From contig NZ_BDEL01000001.1 of NCBI RefSeq assembly GCF_001685485.1, forward strand, positions 2,663,501 through 2,727,500: a stretch of 64,000 nucleotides of DNA, in the 5' to 3' direction. The position numbers and the translations under genes are program-made. The stretch is from Formosa haliotis (GTDB lineage: Bacteria > Bacteroidota > Bacteroidia > Flavobacteriales > Flavobacteriaceae). Of this stretch, positions 25,746 to 34,832 are shown in pieces. Position 1 is the first letter of the stretch, and each line of letters opens with the position of its first letter. Below the pieces are notes generated by a model. That model worked only from the letters and a program-made list of their open reading frames with translations, did not search any database and had not been told where the DNA came from.

Positions 25746-27581
25746 TTACATTTTCTCGACATCAATTGGTTTTCCTAAATACACCAATTTGTAACCAGCT
25801 TCAATAATATGTTTTTCTTTATTTAAGGAGGAGATAATTTCTAAAACGCCTTTATCATTCTTTATAAAAATTGGAATAATATCTGGGTCGTTAGCACTAA
25901 TATTAATAAGATTTGTAAAATGTGCTTTATTTTTTATTTCAATTTCGTGAATTGCTGGATAATTACGTGTTACATCACTTAACGAGTTAAAATCATCGGT
26001 TTGCGAAAACAGGCCTTCTCTAGGAATCGTGTCTACATTACTCATCTCATCGGCAGTTAATAATCTAAACGATCCATTTTCTCCAAATTGTTTTCCAAAC
26101 TTGTTAATGGCGTATTTATTAATGTCTGAACTGCCTGTTAAAGCCATAAGATACCCAACATCGTTTAATTCTATATTATCCATCAATGTATCAGAATAGA
26201 TGTTTGTATTAATCGCTTCTAGACCCAATTCTTCACTCTTTTTAATATTAACTTGGTTACTATCAATTAAAACCACGTGGCGACCATTTTGTTCTAAATA
26301 ATGTCCAATTAAGCGCGATAGCTTGGATGCTCCTACAATTAAAATACCTTCCGATTTCTTTAAAAATACACCTAGTAATTTCGCTATATAACGCGCCGTA
26401 GTAGCATTTAAAAGTACGGTGCCAAGAACAATCATAAATACTAAAGGAGTAATATATTCGGCATCTGCAACACCACTTTTCGCTAACTTTAATCCGAATA
26501 AAGACGCAATACCTGCAGCTACAATACCACGAGGTCCTACCCAACTTATAAATAATTTTTCGTTAAGTTTTAAAGACGAATTATAGGTACTTAAAAACAC
26601 CGCTAACGGACGAATAACAAATACAACTATGGCAAATAAAACGGCTGTATTCCAATTGTAAATAAGCAATAAATCGCTCATGTTAATATTAGCAGCAAGT
26701 AAAATAAACAGTATCGAAATTAACAACACACTTAAAGATTCTTTAAAGTAAAGCAGTTCTTTTAAATATGGCGATTTAGAGTTTCCTAGCACCATCCCCA
26801 TAACCACAACTGCTAAAAGTCCAGATTCGTGAGCAAACTGATCGGATAATACAAACACAGCTAATACAGATGCCAAAGCAAAGACATTTAATAAATAATG
26901 TGGTATCCATTTTTTGTTAATTATCGTGTTTAACGCATGGGCAAAGGTAAACCCGAAAGTAAATCCGAATAAAACAATTTTACCAAATTCTATAAAGGCA
27001 CGTTTAGTAAATTCGCCACCAGCATCTACACTAATAAATTCGAAAACTAATACGGCTATTAAAGCCCCAATAGGATCTATTAAAATACCTTCCCATTTTA
27101 ATACAGCCGAAACATCTTTAGGCAACGGAATATTTCTTAAAATTGGTGTAATTACAGTTGGCCCTGTAACAATAATTAAGGCAGAAAATAAAAACGAAAT
27201 TTCCCAACTTAGGTAAAACGTGTAATGTGCTGCAATAGCTGCTCCAAAAAAGGTAACCGCAGAACCTAAAGTAATAAGTTTGGTTATAGAAGGTGCGACA
27301 TTTTTAATTTCGCTTAATTTTAAGGTTAACCCTCCTTCAAATAAAATAATACTAATGGCTAGCGAGACAAAATAAAACAGACTTTCTCCTGGAAATAAGC
27401 CCTCTCTCCCATTCCAAATGGGTTCTATCCATTTAGAACCATCTTCCGAAAAGAATTCGGCGGCTATAGGACCAACTAATAATCCGATAAGGATTAAAGG
27501 TAATATGGCAGGTATTTTAAATTTCCAAGCCACCCATTGTGCTAATATTCCTAATATAATTATCCCGGCGAGTTCTAACAT
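25746..27581 (-). CDS. Cation/proton antiporter (CPA family) with C-terminal TrkA-N domain
   Basis: A 611-residue membrane protein. About twelve membrane helices fill residues 1-400 (for example LAGIIILGILAQWVAWKF and the re-entrant-type WVGPRGIVAAGIASLFGL), the plan of NhaP/KefB-type Na+ or K+/H+ exchangers. A Rossmann RCK/TrkA-N domain follows (ILIVGASKLSRLIGHYL, with VVLIDSN, about 405-435), suggesting control by nucleotides such as NAD(H). A short cytoplasmic tail ends the protein. Ion specificity cannot be read from the sequence. It is transcribed divergently from the MBL-fold gene. Confidence 0.88.
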   Translation of the reverse strand: MLELAGIIILGILAQWVAWKFKIPAILPLILIGLLVGPIAAEFFSEDGSKWIEPIWNGREGLFPGESLFYFVSLAISIILFEGGLTLKLSEIKNVAPSITKLITLGSAVTFFGAAIAAHYTFYLSWEISFLFSALIIVTGPTVITPILRNIPLPKDVSAVLKWEGILIDPIGALIAVLVFEFISVDAGGEFTKRAFIEFGKIVLFGFTFGFTFAHALNTIINKKWIPHYLLNVFALASVLAVFVLSDQFAHESGLLAVVVMGMVLGNSKSPYLKELLYFKESLSVLLISILFILLAANINMSDLLLIYNWNTAVLFAIVVFVIRPLAVFLSTYNSSLKLNEKLFISWVGPRGIVAAGIASLFGLKLAKSGVADAEYITPLVFMIVLGTVLLNATTARYIAKLLGVFLKKSEGILIVGASKLSRLIGHYLEQNGRHVVLIDSNQVNIKKSEELGLEAINTNIYSDTLMDNIELNDVGYLMALTGSSDINKYAINKFGKQFGENGSFRLLTADEMSNVDTIPREGLFSQTDDFNSLSDVTRNYPAIHEIEIKNKAHFTNLINISANDPDIIPIFIKNDKGVLEIISSLNKEKHIIEAGYKLVYLGKPIDVEKM

Positions 27582-27704
27582 GCATTATTTATTTCAAAGG
27601 TGAATATATAAAAGTTTTGCATTATATGAAGCCGTACACCACGTTTTTATGTTAAAAAAGACCCAATAAAAAATAAGATTTCCAGAAAACTCTATTACTA
27701 TTTT

Positions 27705-27712
27705 TAACTTTG
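27705..27712 (+). promoter_or_regulatory. -7 box upstream of the MBL-fold gene
   Basis: TAACTTTG matches TAnnTTTG, 20 bases before the ATG at 27733. Confidence 0.5.
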
Positions 27713-27732
27713 TTCAGAAAAAATTTATAATC

Positions 27733-28593
27733 ATGAATTTATATCCTATCGAAACTGGGAATTTTAAGTTAGATGGTGGTGCTATGTTTGGCGTTGTTCC
27801 TAAAACCATTTGGCAAAAAACAAACCCAGCAGATGCTAACAATTTAATAGATATTGCGGCGCGATCCCTTTTAATTGAAGACGGTAATAGGCTTATTTTA
27901 ATAGATACAGGGATGGGAGATAAACAGTCTGATAAATTTTTTGGGTACTATTCGCTTTGGGGAAACCATTCTATAGACGCCTCACTTAAAAAATATGGCT
28001 TTCATCGCGACGATATTACCGATATCTTTTTAACGCATTTACATTTCGATCATTGTGGCGGAAGTATTCAGTGGAATAAAGATAGAACAGGTTATGAACC
28101 AGCTTTTAAAAATGCCCATTTTTGGAGCAATAAAGACCATTGGCAATGGGCTACTCAACCTAACAGAAGGGAAAAACCTTCCTTTTTAAAGGAAAATATA
28201 CTCCCAATGGAGGAAAGTGGTCAGTTAAAATTTACAGATCTTCCTAAAGGGAATTTATTAGAAAATAGCGCTTTAGATTTCGATATTTTATTTGTAGACG
28301 GGCATACCGACAAACAAATGATTCCGCAAATTCAATATAAAGATAAAACCATAGTTTTTATGGCCGATTTATTACCCACCGTTGGGCACATTCCTTTGCC
28401 TTATGTGGTTGGTTACGATACCCGTCCATTAATAACACTTACCGAAAAAGAAAAGTTTTTAAATCAAGCAGCCGACAATAATTATTATTTATTTTTGGAG
28501 CACGATGCTCACAACGAAATAATTACCGTTCAACATACCGAAAAGAGTGTACGCTTAAAAGATATTTACACCTGCAAAGACATTTTTAATTAA
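27733..28593 (+). CDS. MBL-fold metallo-hydrolase
   Basis: A 286-residue metallo-beta-lactamase-fold hydrolase, without signal peptide. The zinc motif THLHFDHCGG supplies His102, His104, Asp106 and His107; further ligands are probably the His in FVDGHTDKQ and FLEHDAHNE near the C-terminus, and Asp in VFMADLLPT. Related proteins include lactonases and many uncharacterised hydrolases, so the substrate is unknown. It is followed after 13 bases by the S8 protease gene and may share its transcript. Confidence 0.88.
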   Translation: MNLYPIETGNFKLDGGAMFGVVPKTIWQKTNPADANNLIDIAARSLLIEDGNRLILIDTGMGDKQSDKFFGYYSLWGNHSIDASLKKYGFHRDDITDIFLTHLHFDHCGGSIQWNKDRTGYEPAFKNAHFWSNKDHWQWATQPNRREKPSFLKENILPMEESGQLKFTDLPKGNLLENSALDFDILFVDGHTDKQMIPQIQYKDKTIVFMADLLPTVGHIPLPYVVGYDTRPLITLTEKEKFLNQAADNNYYLFLEHDAHNEIITVQHTEKSVRLKDIYTCKDIFN

Positions 28594-28606
28594 CACAAAA
28601 TAACAC

Positions 28607-30220
28607 ATGAATTTTATTAAACCTATTTTATGCTCTGCCCTGTTGGCAACAGTACTAACTAGCTGCGGTGGAGGAGCTAAAGTACTTTCTACACCTATCG
28701 AAAACATAGATAGTTCACCGTTGAAAGTTTCTGAATTAACAGAAACACAACAACACACTTGGGGACACTTAGACCTAGTTTCTGATACCATTCCTGGAAT
28801 GAGTGTAGAAAAAGCATACAATGAAATTATTATGAATAAACCAGGAAAAACAGTTATAGTAGCTGTAATAGATTCTGGTATAGATATAGAACATGAAGAT
28901 TTAAATGGTGTTATTTGGACTAACGAAAAGGAAATTCCTAATAACGGAATAGATGACGATAAAAATGGATATGTAGACGATATTCACGGTTGGAATTTTT
29001 TAGGTGACACTTACCAAGAACAATTAGAATATGTTCGTTTATTAGCAAGCGGAGATACTTCTAATCCGGATTATGCTAGAGCAGAAAAAGAATACAATGA
29101 AGAATATACCAAGTATACCAATCTAAAAACACAATACGATAGAATTCTTCAACAATTAACTTATGCTGATAATCTAATCTCTAAAAAGTTAAACAAAACA
29201 AATTATACCTTAGCTGATTTAGAAACTATTAAGCCTGGTACAGACGAAGAGTTAACTACTGCAGTTACCGTTGGTAAATATATTTTAAGCCTTGGTTTTG
29301 ATGATGTTGATGCCGCTAAGGCAGATTTAAAAGGAAGTGCAGAAAGTATCATTGAACGCTTAAACTACAACCTTAATAAAGACTTTAAAGGAAGAAAAAC
29401 AGGAGATAACCCAGACGATTTAACAGACGTAGGTTACGGTAACGGAAACGTTTTACCTGTTGTAAAAGATGAGAGTCACGGTACCCACGTAGCTGGAATT
29501 ATAGCAGCAGAACGTAACAATGGTATAGGTGTAAACGGAGTAGCGAACAACGTTCAAATCATGAGTTTAAGAGTTGTATCGAATGGCGATGAATATGATA
29601 AAGATGTTGCCTTAGGAATTCGTTATGCTGTAGATAATGGTGCGAAAATTATTAACGGTAGTTTTGGAAAATACTATTCGCCACACAGCGACTGGGTAAG
29701 AGATGCTATTGCCTATGCAAGCAAACACGATGTTTTAATTGTAATGGCTGCAGGAAATGAAGGATTAGATTTAGATAAAGATGACCATCATTATCCAACC
29801 GATAATATAGATAATGGAGAAGAACTAGTTGATAATTTCATATCTGTAGGTGCCTTAGCACCAGAATATGGACCAACAATGGTTGCCGATTATTCTAATT
29901 ACGGAAAAATAAATGTTGATGTATTTGCTCCTGGATCTAAAATTTATTCAACAACTCCAGAAAACGAATACAAATCTTATGGTGGTACTTCTATGGCATC
30001 TCCTGCTGTAGCTGGTGTTGCTGCCTTAATTCGTTCTTATTATCCAAAATTAAGCGCTGCACAAGTAAAACAAGTTATTTTAGACTCTGGTTTACCGCTT
30101 AAAACTAAAGTTATTGTTGGTGGCGATCCATCAAACGAAAAGGATTTTAGTGAATTATCAAAATCAGGTAAAATAGTGAATGCTTATAATGCTTTAATTT
30201 TGGCATCACAAGTAAAATAA
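28607..30220 (+). CDS. S8 family (subtilisin-like) serine peptidase, lipoprotein
   Basis: A 537-residue protease with a lipoprotein signal (lipobox VLTSC, Cys about 21), so it is anchored in an outer layer of the envelope. The triad is Asp89 (VAVIDSGID), His291 (DESHGTHVAG) and Ser462 (GTSMASPAVAG); the oxyanion Asn is in MAAGNEG. Asp and His are about 200 residues apart instead of the few tens in subtilisin, because of a largely helical, charged insertion (about 125-270) that includes EKEYNEEYTKYTNLKTQYD. No T9SS sorting domain is seen at the C-terminus. A strong terminator follows. Confidence 0.93.
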   Translation: MNFIKPILCSALLATVLTSCGGGAKVLSTPIENIDSSPLKVSELTETQQHTWGHLDLVSDTIPGMSVEKAYNEIIMNKPGKTVIVAVIDSGIDIEHEDLNGVIWTNEKEIPNNGIDDDKNGYVDDIHGWNFLGDTYQEQLEYVRLLASGDTSNPDYARAEKEYNEEYTKYTNLKTQYDRILQQLTYADNLISKKLNKTNYTLADLETIKPGTDEELTTAVTVGKYILSLGFDDVDAAKADLKGSAESIIERLNYNLNKDFKGRKTGDNPDDLTDVGYGNGNVLPVVKDESHGTHVAGIIAAERNNGIGVNGVANNVQIMSLRVVSNGDEYDKDVALGIRYAVDNGAKIINGSFGKYYSPHSDWVRDAIAYASKHDVLIVMAAGNEGLDLDKDDHHYPTDNIDNGEELVDNFISVGALAPEYGPTMVADYSNYGKINVDVFAPGSKIYSTTPENEYKSYGGTSMASPAVAGVAALIRSYYPKLSAAQVKQVILDSGLPLKTKVIVGGDPSNEKDFSELSKSGKIVNAYNALILASQVK

Positions 30221-30234
30221 ATTTATTCATTTTT

Positions 30235-30271
30235 AAAAAACCTCATCAACCACAATTTGATGAGGTTTTTT
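30235..30271 (+). terminator. Terminator after the S8 peptidase gene
   Basis: Stem AACCTCATCAA with TTGATGAGGTT, framed by an A-run before and a T-run after. Confidence 0.85.
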
Positions 30272-30292
30272 ATTTAAATACACCAATACCCT

Positions 30293-32173
30293 ATGAAACA
30301 TATCTTTTACGCAATATTCGCACTATTATTAGTCTTTACATCTTGTAAATCTTCAGGAACAGTTACGACTAAAGGGCATTCAAAATCGCATGCTAGCACA
30401 GACCCTACCTATTGGCAACAACATGTAGATTACACCATGACTATAGATATGGATGTGGAATCTTATCAATATAAAGGGGTTCAAAAATTGGTATATACTA
30501 ACAATTCTCCCGATGTATTAACCAGTGTTTACTACCATCTATTTTTAAATGCTTTTCAACCAGGAAGCGAAATGGATGCACGTTTACAAAGTATTGATGA
30601 TCCGGATGGCAGAATGATGGCTAACGGAAAAAGTAGAATTTCAACCTTAAAACCAGACGAAATTGGTTATATAAAAGTGAATTCGCTTAAACAAAACGGA
30701 AAAACAATTCCTTACGAAACGGTAGGAACTATTTTAGAAGTAAAATTACAAAACCCTATTCAACCAGGAGAAAAAGTAACTTTCGATATGGATTACGACG
30801 CACAAATTCCGCTTCAAATTCGTCGCTCTGGTAGAAATAATAAAGAAGGTGTTGCCTTATCTATGACACAATGGTACCCAAAATTAGCAGAATACGATTT
30901 CGAAGGTTGGCATGCAGACCCTTACATAGGAAGAGAATTTCATGGTGTTTGGGGGAATTTTGATGTCACTATTAATATTGATAAAAGCTACACTGTTGGA
31001 GGAACAGGTTACCTACAAAATCCTAACGATATTGGTCATGGTTACGAAACAGGAACGGTTAAAGAACCTAAAGGCGACAAACTTTCTTGGCATTTTGTAG
31101 CACCAGAGGTACACGATTTTACCTGGGCTGCAGATCCAGATTATCTTCACGATACTATGCAAGTTCCTAATGGTCCGTTACTTCATTTTTTCTATAAAAA
31201 CAATCCAAATATTATAGAAAACTGGAAAAAGTTTCAACCTAAAGCAGTGGAATTAATGCAATATTTTAGCTCAGAAATAGGGCAGTATCCATATAAACAA
31301 TATTCAATAATTCAAGGTGGCGATGGTGGTATGGAATATGCCATGTGTACTTTAATTACTGGCGAACGTAAGTTTGGTAGTTTAGTAGGCGTAACAGCTC
31401 ACGAGATGGCACATACTTGGTTTCAGTTTTTATTAGCTTCAAACGAATCTAAACATGAGTGGATGGACGAAGGGTTTACAAGTTATATTAGCGACCAAGC
31501 CATGAATGTTATTATGAACGAAAAGAGAGAAAATCCATCCGAAAATGCCTATAACGGGTACTATTATCTCGTAAAATCTGGTAAAGAGCAACCACAAACT
31601 ACCCATTCAGATCGCTATGCTCATAACTTCTCATATAGCGTTGCAGCTTACAATAAAGGAGAAGTGTTTTTAGCACAATTAGGCTATATTATTGGACAGG
31701 AAAATTTAAAGAAAACCCTTAAAAAATACTTTGTAGATTTTTCATTTAAACATCCAAGACCTATAGATATCATTCGCTCGGCAGAAAAAGTATCTGGGCT
31801 GGAATTAGATTGGTATTTAACCGATTGGACGCAAACAACAAACACCATAGATTACGGCATAAAATCTGTTACTGCAGATGCGAACACTACAAAAGTAACT
31901 TTAGAACGTATAGGATTAATGCCAATGCCTTTAGATATTGAAGTAACTTATGCTAATGGTAGCAAAGAGCAATTCTATATTCCGTTACAAATGATGCGTG
32001 GCGAAAAGCCTGAAACAGCGCCAAGAACACTATTAAAAGATTGGGCTTGGGCGTATCCTACCTATACATTTACGATTAATAAATCTAAGAGTGAGATTAA
32101 AGAAATTATCATCGATCCTAAAGAATTAATGGCCGATATCGATAAAAACAATAACAGTTTTAATCAAAATTAA
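30293..32173 (+). CDS. M1 family metallopeptidase, lipoprotein
   Basis: A 626-residue zinc aminopeptidase of the gluzincin group. Lipoprotein signal with lipobox VFTSC (Cys about 19). The zinc site is His370-Glu371-x-x-His374 in TAHEMAHTWFQ with Glu393 in DEGFTSY, spaced by 18 residues as in M1 enzymes. The substrate motif GGMEYAMC (for the usual GxMEN) is at about 350. It likely trims peptides in the periplasm or at the surface and sits next to another lipoprotein protease. It ends with a C-terminal beta-sandwich and is followed by a strong terminator. Confidence 0.93.
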   Translation: MKHIFYAIFALLLVFTSCKSSGTVTTKGHSKSHASTDPTYWQQHVDYTMTIDMDVESYQYKGVQKLVYTNNSPDVLTSVYYHLFLNAFQPGSEMDARLQSIDDPDGRMMANGKSRISTLKPDEIGYIKVNSLKQNGKTIPYETVGTILEVKLQNPIQPGEKVTFDMDYDAQIPLQIRRSGRNNKEGVALSMTQWYPKLAEYDFEGWHADPYIGREFHGVWGNFDVTINIDKSYTVGGTGYLQNPNDIGHGYETGTVKEPKGDKLSWHFVAPEVHDFTWAADPDYLHDTMQVPNGPLLHFFYKNNPNIIENWKKFQPKAVELMQYFSSEIGQYPYKQYSIIQGGDGGMEYAMCTLITGERKFGSLVGVTAHEMAHTWFQFLLASNESKHEWMDEGFTSYISDQAMNVIMNEKRENPSENAYNGYYYLVKSGKEQPQTTHSDRYAHNFSYSVAAYNKGEVFLAQLGYIIGQENLKKTLKKYFVDFSFKHPRPIDIIRSAEKVSGLELDWYLTDWTQTTNTIDYGIKSVTADANTTKVTLERIGLMPMPLDIEVTYANGSKEQFYIPLQMMRGEKPETAPRTLLKDWAWAYPTYTFTINKSKSEIKEIIIDPKELMADIDKNNNSFNQN

Positions 32174-32192
32174 ATTCAGCCTTTTTATAATT

Positions 32193-32237
32193 AATAACGC
32201 ATGTTTATACATTTGTAAAAAACATGCGTTATTTTTA
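32193..32237 (+). terminator. Terminator after the M1 peptidase gene
   Basis: Perfect 14-bp stem AATAACGCATGTTT (32193-32206) with AAACATGCGTTATT (32220-32233), followed by TTTATAT. Confidence 0.85.
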
Positions 32238-32400
32238 TATAAATTAATAGATAAACTGTTTTTTGTTATCAGTCATAAATGTTTCTCTAAATTGAATCGA
32301 GAACTCAATAAATAAGCATATTTATGTGATTCTAGATAATGATTCGAAATAATAACTATATCACCTTACAAAAAACAGCTACAAATAAAACCAGTTCAAT

Positions 32401-33807
32401 ATGAATTTAAATTCTGCTTTATATACCGATTTATATCAACTTGCCATGGGGCAATCCTATTATTTAAAAGGGAAACACGAAGTAACAGCCACCTTCGATT
32501 ACTTTTTTAGAAAAACACCTTTTGAAGGCGGTTACGTGTTGTTTTGCGGTTTAGAAGAAGCTTTAGATTGGTTAGAAAATATTGCCTTTTCCGATGAAGA
32601 TATTGCGTATTTAGAAGCTCAAAATTTTGATTCAAATTATTTAAACTATTTAAAAAACTTTAAGTTTACCGGCCATATTCAGAGTATGGAAGAGGGCGAA
32701 ATTATTTTTCCTTTTAGTCCAATTTTAACCGTTACAGGATCTATTATAGAATGCCAAATCATTGAAACTTTTATATTAAATTGTCTTAACTTTCAATCCT
32801 TAATAGCCACAAAAGCAAGTCGAATTCGGTTTATTTCTGGACAAGAAAAAAGTTTAGCAGAATTTGGTTTACGTCGGGCACAAGGATTTGCTGGTCTTCA
32901 AGCATCGCGTTCTGCATACATAGGCGGGTTTAATTATACATCGAATGTATTGGCTGGAAAATTATACGATATTCCGGTGTCTGGAACTATGGCACATGCT
33001 TTTATACAAAGTTACGACGACGAGCTTACAGCATTTAGAGATTTTGCCGAAACACGCCCTGTAAATTGTGTATTATTAGTAGATACTTACGATACCTTAA
33101 AAAGTGGTGTCCCAAATGCCATTACAGTGGCAAAAGAAATGGAATCTCGAGGCGAAAAATTGCTTGGTATTCGTTTAGATAGTGGCGATTTAGCGTACCT
33201 ATCTAAAGCGGCAAGAAAACAATTAGATCATGCCGGATTACAATATGTAAAAATTGCAGCTTCCAATCAGTTAGACGAACATGTTATTAGAAGTTTAAAA
33301 GAGCAACAGGCCCAAATAGATATTTATGGTGTAGGAACAAATTTGGTTGTAGGTAAAGAAAATGCTGCCTTAGACGGTGTTTATAAACTGTGTAGTTTTA
33401 ACGATACTCCGCGAATTAAAATCTCAGAAAATTTAAAAAAGATGAATTTTCCGGGTAAAAAGCAAGTGTATCGTTATATGAATGAAGATGGGCAGTATGT
33501 TGCAGATGCTATTACTTTAGATCATTTAGAGGCTCCAATATCAATGGCCAATCCGTTTGAAACCCATAAACGTATGCCTTTAGACTTTAAGTCTGTGCGT
33601 CCGCTTTTACATGATGTTATGATTGATGGCAAACGTGTACATACAAAAAAATCTACTGCCGAGTTGGTTAAAATTGCAGCAGAAAATCTTTCAAAATTAC
33701 CTGCCGAACATAAGCGTTTTGCAAATCCGCATGTGTATAAGGTAGGATTAAGTCCTGAGTTAGAACAGTTAAGAGATCAATTAAAAAAAGATAAATTAAA
33801 GTCGTAA
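32401..33807 (+). CDS. pncB: Nicotinate phosphoribosyltransferase
   Basis: A 468-residue enzyme converting nicotinate and PRPP to nicotinate mononucleotide in NAD salvage. Start SALYTDLYQLAMGQSY is typical; the barrel shows FGLRRAQGF (about 159-167), GTMAHAFIQS (phosphorylated-His region, about 198-207), LLVDTYDTL, GIRLDSGDLAYL and YGVGTNLV. The stop overlaps the pncA start by one base (TAATG), so the two salvage steps nicotinamide to nicotinate to NaMN are made together. Confidence 0.95.
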   Translation: MNLNSALYTDLYQLAMGQSYYLKGKHEVTATFDYFFRKTPFEGGYVLFCGLEEALDWLENIAFSDEDIAYLEAQNFDSNYLNYLKNFKFTGHIQSMEEGEIIFPFSPILTVTGSIIECQIIETFILNCLNFQSLIATKASRIRFISGQEKSLAEFGLRRAQGFAGLQASRSAYIGGFNYTSNVLAGKLYDIPVSGTMAHAFIQSYDDELTAFRDFAETRPVNCVLLVDTYDTLKSGVPNAITVAKEMESRGEKLLGIRLDSGDLAYLSKAARKQLDHAGLQYVKIAASNQLDEHVIRSLKEQQAQIDIYGVGTNLVVGKENAALDGVYKLCSFNDTPRIKISENLKKMNFPGKKQVYRYMNEDGQYVADAITLDHLEAPISMANPFETHKRMPLDFKSVRPLLHDVMIDGKRVHTKKSTAELVKIAAENLSKLPAEHKRFANPHVYKVGLSPELEQLRDQLKKDKLKS

Positions 33808-34412
33808 TGAGAGCATTAATTCTTGTCGATATCCAAAACGATTTTTTACCGGGAGGCTCTCTAGCAGTAGAGCAGGGAGACGAAATTATTACGTTGGTAA
33901 ATAGTATACAATCTAAATTCGATCTTGTTGTAGCATCGCAAGATTGGCATCCCGAAAATCATTCTAGTTTTGCTAGTAATCATAAAAATAAAGAAGTTTT
34001 CGAAGTGATTAAATTAAACGGTCAAGATCAAGTATTATGGCCAAATCACTGTGTTCAAGGCACAGATGGTGCAGCGTTTTCTTCAGCTTTAAACACCGAT
34101 AATGTTGCTGCTATTTTTAGAAAAGGGATGCATAAAAAAGTAGATAGTTACAGTGCTTTTTTCGATAATAATAAAACCCAACACACGGGCCTAGAAGCCT
34201 ATTTAAAAAGTATGCAGGTAACCGATGTTTATGTGTGTGGTTTAGCTGCCGACTATTGTGTATATTTCACCGCAAAAGATGCACAAAATTTAGGATTTAA
34301 AACCTATTATATTACAGATGCAACACGTTATATTTCTGAAGTAGTGTATAACACTGCGCTTTTAGATTTAAAACAATTAGGTGTTACAATATTAAACAGT
34401 GCAGACATTTAA
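33807..34412 (+). CDS. pncA: Nicotinamidase (bifunctional nicotinamidase/pyrazinamidase)
   Basis: A 201-residue cysteine hydrolase that deamidates nicotinamide to nicotinate. Catalytic residues: Asp8 (LVDIQNDF), Lys106 (FRKGMHKKVDSYSAF) and Cys151 (CGLAADYCVYFT). Metal ligands: Asp46, His48 and His52 (QDWHPENHSSF). The product feeds the pncB enzyme encoded just upstream. The next gene, rnpA, starts 3 bases after the stop. Confidence 0.95.
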   Translation: MRALILVDIQNDFLPGGSLAVEQGDEIITLVNSIQSKFDLVVASQDWHPENHSSFASNHKNKEVFEVIKLNGQDQVLWPNHCVQGTDGAAFSSALNTDNVAAIFRKGMHKKVDSYSAFFDNNKTQHTGLEAYLKSMQVTDVYVCGLAADYCVYFTAKDAQNLGFKTYYITDATRYISEVVYNTALLDLKQLGVTILNSADI

Positions 34413-34415
34413 TTT

Positions 34416-34790
34416 ATGAAGCAAACTTACGGTAAAACTGAAAAATTAAAGAGTAAAATACTTATTGAAAAACTCTTTACAGAAGGAAAATCAGTATCTG
34501 CATACCCCTTGCGTTTGGTGTACTTAAAAACCGAATTAAACACAGATGTTTCGCTACAAACAGGTGTGTCTGTAAGTAAACGAAATTTTAAGTTGGCTGT
34601 AGACAGAATCCGTATAAAACGCCTATTACGAGAAGCTTACCGACTAAATAAAAACACGTATTTTAACAACATATCATCGCAATATGCGTTTATGATTTTG
34701 TATTTTGGTAAAGACATACCAAACTATGAATTTGTAGACAAGAAAGTAAAAAGCTTATTCGAAAAATTTACTAAAATTGAAAATTTATAG
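34416..34790 (+). CDS. rnpA: Ribonuclease P protein component
   Basis: A 124-residue basic protein that binds the RNase P RNA and helps process tRNA 5' ends. The RNR motif is plain: SKRNFKLAVDRIRIKRLLREAYRL (read in parts: SKRNFKLAVDRIRI, KRLLREAYR, about 54-76). In many bacteria rnpA follows rpmH near the origin; here it sits between pncA and an S41 protease gene, in one strand-consistent run with spacing of 3 and 42 bases. Confidence 0.93.
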   Translation: MKQTYGKTEKLKSKILIEKLFTEGKSVSAYPLRLVYLKTELNTDVSLQTGVSVSKRNFKLAVDRIRIKRLLREAYRLNKNTYFNNISSQYAFMILYFGKDIPNYEFVDKKVKSLFEKFTKIENL

Positions 34791-34832
34791 ATTTTTTCTA
34801 TTTTAAATAGAGGTTAAAAAGTCCATTTATAT

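Noticed and set aside
26273..26280. CCACGTGG as a third parS site
   Set aside because: Only the central eight bases match; the flanks (AAAA and CGAC) break the parS pattern and it lies inside the antiporter gene.
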